Assembly: GCF_947500765.1 (NCBI RefSeq)
Contig: NZ_CANMTH010000014.1
Location: 1 to 64,000, forward strand
Direction of reading: 5' to 3'
Length of the DNA stretch: 64,000 nucleotides
From: an uncultured Formosa sp.
GTDB lineage: Bacteria > Bacteroidota > Bacteroidia > Flavobacteriales > Flavobacteriaceae
Within the stretch, counting starts at the first letter, position 1. Each line of letters starts with the position of its first letter. The position numbers and the translations under genes were made by a program. Under the pieces are notes generated by a model, which worked only from the letters and a program-made list of their open reading frames with translations, was not told the origin of the DNA and made no database searches. Positions 63,906-64,000 of this stretch are shown here, in pieces.

Positions 63906-64000
63906 AAATGATTTAATGAATTTATTACATTAAAAATTCATAAATTTAACGAATATCTAAAGTTATTTAGACGGACAACATATTAACTCAGTTAAACATC
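63906..64000 (-). promoter_or_regulatory. Upstream region of the GH92/symporter/GH130 unit (partial)
   Basis: Ninety-five AT-rich bases before the GH92 start. No TTCGACCA element and no clear promoter motif is visible. The region is cut by the window edge, so its content is incomplete. Confidence 0.3.

Noticed and set aside
1..64000. CRISPR arrays, tRNA/rRNA genes, insertion sequences, phage genes
   Set aside because: Looked for and not seen; no repeat-spacer pattern, transposase or integrase motif in any frame.

Overview
The window is AT-rich and every gene I can support (35, counting one cut by the left edge) lies on the minus strand. The SusC/SusD pair, CxPxR-type sulfatases, SPII lipoproteins with short lipoboxes, Tat signals and low GC point to a marine Flavobacteriaceae-type Bacteroidota. 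I cannot name the species. The whole window reads as one very large polysaccharide/glycoprotein utilization locus.

Layout, right to left in the direction of transcription. (A) 63905-50889: GH92, sodium/solute symporter, GH130 phosphorylase, CBM9-like protein, GHL10-type TIM barrel, GH92, Tat-exported glycosylasparaginase and GH20, closed by a hairpin terminator at 50841-50877. A separate GH92 follows (50779-48560) with its own terminator at 48502-48537. (B) A 580-bp intergenic region carries a TTCGACCAATAAC element and a leader hairpin. (C) 47976-6403: 23 tightly packed genes over 41.6 kb. They include eight sulfatases, three GH29, one GH95, one GH141-like, two GH20, two GH3, one GH30, one GH92, one GH78, a GH67-like TIM barrel, an alpha/beta-hydrolase and an SGNH hydrolase. 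The run ends in a perfect 19-bp inverted repeat at 6242-6282. (D) 5620-598: SusC and SusD behind their own promoter region, which holds two tandem copies of the same TTCGACCAAYAA element 21 bp apart, and closed by a terminator at 536-583. (E) 485-1: start of a FucP-type sugar MFS transporter.

Reading of the system (inference). Block A holds what is needed to finish an N-glycan core: alpha-mannosidases (GH92), beta-N-acetylhexosaminidase (GH20), a cytoplasmic GH130 suited to Man-beta-1,4-GlcNAc, a symporter, and an aspartylglucosaminidase that cleaves the GlcNAc-Asn linkage itself. Block C would strip decorations: sulfate, fucose (up to five candidate fucosidases), probably xylose (a GH3 with beta-xylosidase-type motifs), possibly rhamnose/uronate and acyl groups. 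No sialidase, no GH2/GH35 beta-galactosidase and no recognisable GH18/GH85/GH163 endoglycosidase or PNGase is present. This argues against mammalian complex N-glycans and for sulfated, fucosylated and possibly xylosylated N-glycans of algae or marine invertebrates, with an unrecognised endo enzyme or a peptide-linked exo route. No regulator and no sulfatase-maturating enzyme lies in the window, so both must be supplied from elsewhere.
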